From assembly GCF_000011205.1 (NCBI RefSeq), contig NC_003106.2:1378001-1442000 (forward strand): a stretch of 64,000 bases of DNA, read 5' to 3'. How positions within the stretch are numbered: position 1 is the stretch's first letter; every line of letters starts with the position of its first letter. The notes beneath the pieces are model-generated. The model saw only the letters and a list, made by a program, of their open reading frames with translations, had not been told where the DNA came from and searched no databases. Source of the stretch: Sulfurisphaera tokodaii str. 7. Lineage in GTDB: Archaea; Thermoproteota; Thermoprotei_A; Sulfolobales; Sulfolobaceae. Below, piece after piece: positions 59,011-64,000 of the stretch. A program made the position numbers and the translations under genes.

Positions 59011-61086
59011 CTCAACATAAGTCATTACTGGTTCGAATTTTCTTCCTCTTCCCTCATAGAATTTACTAAACATTTCGTAGAAGTGAAGTCTCATATCTTG
59101 GATAAATACTATTAATCCTTCTAAGGCTATTGCCAGTAAATTGCCTATAATTAATATGACTATACCAGCTGGGTTTATGAAAACTGACAATAACGATGAA
59201 GGATTTCCTGCAGCCAAGTAAGCCATATAAGAGAATGCATAAAGGATGTAATAGTGTGCTATTGCAAAAACTAGTACACGTATGAATGATATTGTATTTG
59301 ATAGCAACAGTAAAGCTGCCTCAAAACCTCCTTCAATAAAGCCAAATATTATTGCTGAACCAGTGCTAGCATGCTCATGCTTCTTTAAAAGATACGCTTT
59401 TGCAACCCAATTGTATATTAGTCCTATCTCTACCCATATTACCAAGATGTCAGCTAAAATTTGTACACTTGGAGGTGCTGGCGTACCTGAATGGAATAGG
59501 AAATATGAAATTCCTCCTAATATCATTGCCTCTTCTCCTTGATAATTGCTGATGTTAATGAATCCATATAGGAAAACTATTAGAGGTACTATATATATAA
59601 TAAATAATGGTAACCTATCTAAGAATAGAAATTCTTTATCTTTTTTCTTTATAGCATTTATAACTCCAAGTAGTGTACTTACGAATAGTAATATAGATCC
59701 CAGTAGTAATGATAATAATATTGTATTAATTATTGCGTTTGCACCAGTAGGAATTATATCACTTATCTTTTCATAAAATGAAACTGGAATGGGCCAAGCA
59801 TAATATAACGGGCCAACTGGTGCAGACGGGTTATTTAGTAATTCTTGTAAACCTCCTACTGGTAAAGGACCAAAGAATTCTCTAGCTAGAAGACCGGTAA
59901 CCATTGCAACTATACTTGAGTATATAAGAACTAATGAGAGTTTTACTGTATTCTCGCTTCCTCTCTTTTTACCGTAATTGTAAAACCATATAGAAAAGAG
60001 TAAAAGAACAAGTGCGTTTCCAAAATCTGGGAACATTAGACCAAAAAGGAAGGGAAATGTTATAATAAGGAATATTGTTGGCGAAATTTCCCAATAAGAA
60101 GGTGTTCCATAAAATTCTATTACGGATTCTAACGGAATAATTGATTTTGGTAATTTAACATAAGTAGGTGGTTCTTCTTGTTCTTCTCCGTATCTTTTCG
60201 GATACTCATAAGTTATAAACCCGATATTTTCTATCATCTTAGACAGTTTTTTTAGTGATTTATCTGGTACATAACCTTCAACTTGAACGTAATACTCAGA
60301 TTTTCTTGCTTTTGCGAGAATATTCATTGCATCTCTAATTGTGAGTAATTTTCCATAAAGTTCTTTAACATTTTTCTCATCTTCTTTAATTTTCTTAGCT
60401 AATTCTTCTCTTCTTTGAGTTAGTATAGTTTGTATATTATTAATTCTTTCTTTCAAGTTACTGTAGTAAATTTGTGGTGCAATAAAATCAGGTGTTTCAA
60501 ATTTTCTAAGTCCAAGTTCTTTTAGTATTTCGTCTAAGTTTGAGCCTTTTCTTGAAAGTACTAGGCTGGCATATTTATTATTTCCTAATTCCTCTACTAT
60601 AACTACTGCTCCTTTATCTTCTAGTTGTTTTTTCTGTATTTCATTAATAACTACTAATGCTACTTCAAAATTTGTAGAGGAATATAGAACCTTAAGATCA
60701 ATTCCAATATTTTTAAATGGTTCTACTTCCTGTAGTTGTGAATTTAGAGTATCTAATTCTGCCCTTAATTTTCCTATTTCCTCTAGTAAATCTTTATATT
60801 TATTCTCTATTTCTGAGCCCTCGATAAATACTTGATTAGATGCCTCTATCCAGTCATTTACTTTCATTTTACCTTGAGGTTCTATAATTAATCCGCCCAA
60901 TTCCATTAAAATCTTCATTTTGTTTATGTGCTCGTTTACTTCACCTAGATTTCGTCTTGCATCCTCAAATCTAAGGTTTGATATTGGTGTTTTTGGCTCT
61001 TCGGGTTCGAATTCTTTGAATTTTAAGAGAGCTGTTATGAGTTCATTTATTTTTTGTTTCGGTGTCAGTATTTCCACTCTAGCCAT
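58999..61086 (-). CDS. atpI: A-type ATP synthase subunit I (a)
   Basis: Membrane subunit that forms the proton half-channels with the c ring and a peripheral stalk anchor. The roughly 695-residue protein has a cytoplasmic N-terminal half with coiled coils ([21 protein letters not shown]) and seven or eight C-terminal membrane helices, with the essential region around [18 protein letters not shown] and [25 protein letters not shown] 61086 (MARVEIL) is chosen. It is transcribed away from atpF-E-A-B with an 88-bp shared control region. Confidence 0.93.
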   Translation of the reverse strand: MARVEILTPKQKINELITALLKFKEFEPEEPKTPISNLRFEDARRNLGEVNEHINKMKILMELGGLIIEPQGKMKVNDWIEASNQVFIEGSEIENKYKDLLEEIGKLRAELDTLNSQLQEVEPFKNIGIDLKVLYSSTNFEVALVVINEIQKKQLEDKGAVVIVEELGNNKYASLVLSRKGSNLDEILKELGLRKFETPDFIAPQIYYSNLKERINNIQTILTQRREELAKKIKEDEKNVKELYGKLLTIRDAMNILAKARKSEYYVQVEGYVPDKSLKKLSKMIENIGFITYEYPKRYGEEQEEPPTYVKLPKSIIPLESVIEFYGTPSYWEISPTIFLIITFPFLFGLMFPDFGNALVLLLFSIWFYNYGKKRGSENTVKLSLVLIYSSIVAMVTGLLAREFFGPLPVGGLQELLNNPSAPVGPLYYAWPIPVSFYEKISDIIPTGANAIINTILLSLLLGSILLFVSTLLGVINAIKKKDKEFLFLDRLPLFIIYIVPLIVFLYGFINISNYQGEEAMILGGISYFLFHSGTPAPPSVQILADILVIWVEIGLIYNWVAKAYLLKKHEHASTGSAIIFGFIEGGFEAALLLLSNTISFIRVLVFAIAHYYILYAFSYMAYLAAGNPSSLLSVFINPAGIVILIIGNLLAIALEGLIVFIQDMRLHFYEMFSKFYEGRGRKFEPVMTYVELTQ

Positions 61087-61174
61087 TGTCTCGGGAATAA
61101 TCACTGTGATTCATTATGTTAAATTACGGATAGGTTAAAAATATTTAATCTTAAATTTAAAATGATAGTTCGAG

Positions 61175-61477
61175 ATGGGTAAAGTTTTAGTTATTGGGGA
61201 CAAGTACACTGTGAACCTTTTCAGATTAATTGGTGTTGAAAGCTTAGTCCTAGAAGATCCTCTAAAATTAGAGGATATAATACAAAAACTAAAGAAAAGA
61301 GAGGATATAGATCTAATATTAATTTCTAATGATTTGTATACGCCAGTAAAAGAGAAAATAGATTCCTTATTATTGGAACAGAAAAAGCCTTTAATTACGA
61401 TTATACCTTCTCCTTATAGTGAATCTAAACCAATTGATGTGAAAAGTTTAATACTTAGAGCATTAGGATTTGGGTGA
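61175..61477 (+). CDS. atpF: A-type ATP synthase subunit F
   Basis: Small central-stalk subunit of 100 residues with the Rossmann-like fold of V/A-ATPase subunit F: MGKVLVIGDKYTVNLFRLIGV, then a middle LKKREDIDLILISNDLYTPVKEKI and IPSPYSESKPIDVKSLILRALG. It couples rotation in the A1 part. It is the first gene of atpF-E-A-B and its end overlaps atpE by 4 bp. Confidence 0.92.
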   Translation: MGKVLVIGDKYTVNLFRLIGVESLVLEDPLKLEDIIQKLKKREDIDLILISNDLYTPVKEKIDSLLLEQKKPLITIIPSPYSESKPIDVKSLILRALGFG

Positions 61478-62058
61478 TAAAGTTGGTCTCTTTTGAAGAT
61501 TTGTTGAATTATTCTTTAAATGAAGAAAAAAATAAGATTACAGAAGAATTTAAAAAAATTTTATCTGAAATGAATCAAATAATAGATGAGGCTTACGCAG
61601 AAGTATATAGAGAATATAGCGCTAAAATAACAGATCTTGTTAATAAAAACAATGATAGAATTAGAGGAGAAATAGCTAAAATGGAGATAGAAAATAAGAG
61701 ACTTATAAGTAAGGAAATGGACTATTGGATAGAAAATGTCAAAGAAAATGCAAAGAAATCATTATACGAATTTGTTAAAACTGATAATTATAAAAAAGGC
61801 TTAGAATCCATTATTAGCAGAGAAGTAAGCGATGGTTCAATTATTTATTGTTCACCTAGTGATCAAAAATCCATAAGTGATATTATTAAGAAGAAAAAGA
61901 TTAGTTGTAAGATTGTTGTTGACGAAAAAATAGTAGGCGGTATTAAAATTTACTATCCCGATAAAAGTTTATCAAAAGATTTTACACTTGAAACAATTTT
62001 AAATCAAGTTTTTGATGATATAAGGGATAAAATAGCCCAAATTTTATTTGGTGAGTAA
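61474..62058 (+). CDS. atpE: A-type ATP synthase subunit E
   Basis: Peripheral-stalk subunit of 194 residues. The N-terminal 110 residues form a long helix ([20 protein letters not shown], and on to [16 protein letters not shown]) and the C-terminal part is a small alpha/beta head ([22 protein letters not shown]) that caps the A1 hexamer. The start is GTG 61474; TTG 61483 is an alternative. Overlaps of 4 bp with atpF and a GGTGAG motif before atpA indicate coupled translation. Confidence 0.9.
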
Positions 62059-62059
62059 T

Positions 62060-63838
62060 ATGGTCTCTGAAGGTAGGGTCGTGAGAGTAAACGGACCTTT
62101 AGTTATAGCTGATGGTATGAGAGAAGCACAAATGTTTGAGGTAGTATATGTAAGTGATCTTAAATTAGTAGGTGAAATAACAAGAATTGAAGGAGATAGA
62201 GCATTTATTCAAGTTTATGAAAGTACTGACGGTGTAAAACCTGGTGATAAAGTTTATAGATCTGGAGCCCCATTATCAGTAGAATTAGGTCCTGGGTTAA
62301 TAGGAAAAATATATGATGGTTTACAGAGACCACTTGATTCTATAGCAAAAGTTTCTAATTCCCCATTTGTAGCTAGAGGTGTATCTATACCAGCGTTAGA
62401 TAGACAAACTAAATGGCATTTTGTTCCTAAGGTAAAAAGTGGTGACAAAGTAGGTCCTGGGGATATAATTGGTGTGGTTCAAGAAACCGACCTTATAGAG
62501 CACAGAATTTTAATTCCCCCAAATGTTCATGGGACTTTAAAAGAATTAGCTAGAGAAGGAGATTATACTGTGGAAGATGTAGTAGCTGTAGTTGATATGA
62601 ATGGTGATGAAATACCAGTAAAAATGTACCAAAAATGGCCAGTCAGAATACCTAGACCTTATAAAGAAAAATTGGAACCAGTAGAGCCCTTACTAACTGG
62701 CATAAGAGTTTTAGACACTGTATTTCCTATTGCAAAAGGTGGAACAGCCGCTATTCCAGGACCTTTCGGTAGTGGAAAGACTGTAACATTGCAAAGTCTA
62801 GCAAAATGGTCTGCTGCAAAGGTTGTAATTTATGTAGGTTGTGGCGAAAGAGGAAATGAGATGACTGACGAGTTAAGATCTTTCCCGAAGTTAAAAGACC
62901 CTTGGACTGGAAAGCCACTCCTATTAAGAACTATATTAGTTGCTAATACTAGCAATATGCCAGTAGCAGCTAGAGAATCTAGTATTTATGTTGGAGTTAC
63001 TATGGCCGAATATTTCAGAGATCAAGGTTATGATGTATTACTTGTTGCTGATTCTACGAGTAGATGGGCTGAGGCACTAAGGGATTTAGGAGGAAGAATG
63101 GAAGAGATGCCAGCTGAAGAAGGTTTCCCAAGCTATTTACCGTCTAGATTAGCTGAATATTATGAAAGAGCTGGAAGAGTTATAGCTCTTGGTAATCCAG
63201 AAAGATATGGTTCAGTTACTATAGCTTCTGCAGTTTCTCCTCCTGGAGGTGATTTTACAGAACCAGTTACTAGCAATACTTTAAGATTTGTAAGAGTTTT
63301 TTGGCCTTTAGACGTTTCATTAGCACAAGCAAGGCATTATCCAGCAATTAATTGGATTCAAGGGTTCTCTGCATACGTGGACTTAGTAGCTCAATGGTGG
63401 CATAAGAATGTAGATCCTAATTGGAAAGAGATGCGTGATACTATGATGAAAGTCTTGATAAGAGAAGATGAGTTAAGACAGATTGTTAGATTAGTGGGTC
63501 CAGAATCTTTAGCTGAAAAAGATAAATTAGTCCTAGAGGCTGCTAAACTAATAAAAGACGCTTTCCTTAAACAGAATGCTTATGATGATATTGATGCCTT
63601 TTCTTCACCTCAAAAGCAGGTAAGAATTATGAGGTTAATCTATATATTTTATAATCAGTCCCAAGATCTTATCAGTAAAGGTGTTCCATTGAAGAAGATA
63701 TTAGACAAAGTCGGTCCTATAGAGCCAGAAATTATCAGAATTAAATACACGATTAAGAATGATGAGTTAAATAAGATTGACGAGATAGAGAATAAATTAA
63801 AAGCTACATTTGATTCATTATTAAAAGAGGTGAGCTAA
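62060..63838 (+). CDS. atpA: A-type ATP synthase catalytic subunit A
   Basis: Catalytic subunit of the A1 motor, 592 residues. It has the N-terminal beta-barrel ([17 protein letters not shown]), the non-homologous insert of A/V-type enzymes near residues 115-190 ([18 protein letters not shown]), the P-loop [12 protein letters not shown], the catalytic [14 protein letters not shown], and [32 protein letters not shown] 62060 follows a GGTGAG Shine-Dalgarno motif; GTG 62048 lies inside atpE. The gene is intact, with no intein in the P-loop. Confidence 0.96.
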
Positions 63839-64000
63839 ATGAGTCTCCTTAATGTTAGGGAATATTCAAATATTTCAATGATTAAAGGTCCATTAATTGC
63901 TGTTCAAGGGGTTAGTGATGCAGCTTATAATGAATTAGTTGAAATTGAGATGCCGGATGGAAGTAAAAGAAGAGGATTAGTTGTAGATTCTCAGATGGGT
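63839..64000 (+). CDS. atpB: A-type ATP synthase subunit B, 5' part (cut by window edge)
   Basis: The first 54 codons of the non-catalytic subunit [21 protein letters not shown], then [20 protein letters not shown] and LVVDSQMG, the start of the N-terminal beta-barrel as in V/A-type B subunits. The ATG follows the atpA stop directly (TAAATG), so it is in the same operon. The rest lies outside the window. Confidence 0.94.
   Translation, partial: MSLLNVREYSNISMIKGPLIAVQGVSDAAYNELVEIEMPDGSKRRGLVVDSQMG

Overview
The window is chromosomal DNA from a thermoacidophilic crenarchaeon of the order Sulfolobales. It is AT-rich. It carries the Sulfolobales ups pilus and DNA-repair cluster, an aKMT4-type protein lysine methyltransferase, DNA polymerase B1, an unlinked 5S rRNA gene, beta-RFAP synthase and many apparently leaderless genes with a TATA box about 25-30 nt before the start codon. 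It resembles the Sulfurisphaera/Sulfolobus tokodaii group, but no species can be fixed by eye. There is no CRISPR array, insertion sequence or integrated element, and no gap longer than about 200 bp.

Layout. 1-3.1 kb (minus): translation and targeting operon S19e, PDCD5-like, L39e, L31e, aIF6, L18Ae, prefoldin alpha, ftsY. 3-8 kb: nicotinate phosphoribosyltransferase, a PhoU/AbrB regulator, DUF711, a DsrE/TusA-like sulfur-carrier pair and a cysteine synthase-like enzyme. 8-12.7 kb: an atypical kinase with a tiny partner gene, a zinc ribbon, moaA, a prolidase, folE and an HTH plus ligand-binding regulator. 12.7-19.5 kb: glutamine synthetase, thioredoxin, a truncated AMP-binding enzyme, beta-RFAP synthase, an RNA m5C methyltransferase, gamma carbonic anhydrase and a radical SAM protein. 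19.5-22.2 kb: xerA with an unusual palindrome and a GC-rich inverted repeat upstream, an FAD protein, a binding-protein-like protein and a 50-aa membrane protein.

22.2-34 kb is the most distinctive part. It holds the UV-inducible pilus genes upsX-E-F-A-B and then the DNA-processing genes linked to them in Sulfolobales (endonuclease III, ParB-like protein, membrane glycosyltransferase, Lhr-type helicase), with a small winged-helix gene between the two blocks. Together they serve species-specific aggregation, DNA exchange and repair after DNA damage. Three ups promoters share an ANTTTC hexamer at the same distance from the TATA element, and the upsA and helicase promoters share a near-identical core.

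34-64 kb is mostly housekeeping: CBS regulator, aminotransferase, CinA-like protein, pheST operon, methionine aminopeptidase, DUF1512, 5S rRNA, an HD-family protein with a degenerate active site, phosphoglycolate phosphatase, gltX, L7Ae (with a K-turn-like leader that encloses its Shine-Dalgarno sequence), a glycosyltransferase, tRNA-Arg(CCG), DNA polymerase B1, DUF2286 with aKMT4, a CDP-alcohol phosphotransferase, primase large subunit, metG and the A-type ATP synthase genes (atpI divergent from atpF-E-A-B; atpB runs off the window).

No wholly new system is evident. The best leads are the promoter code of the ups cluster, the two unexplained inverted repeats beside xerA, the L7Ae leader, and several enzymes that have lost key residues.
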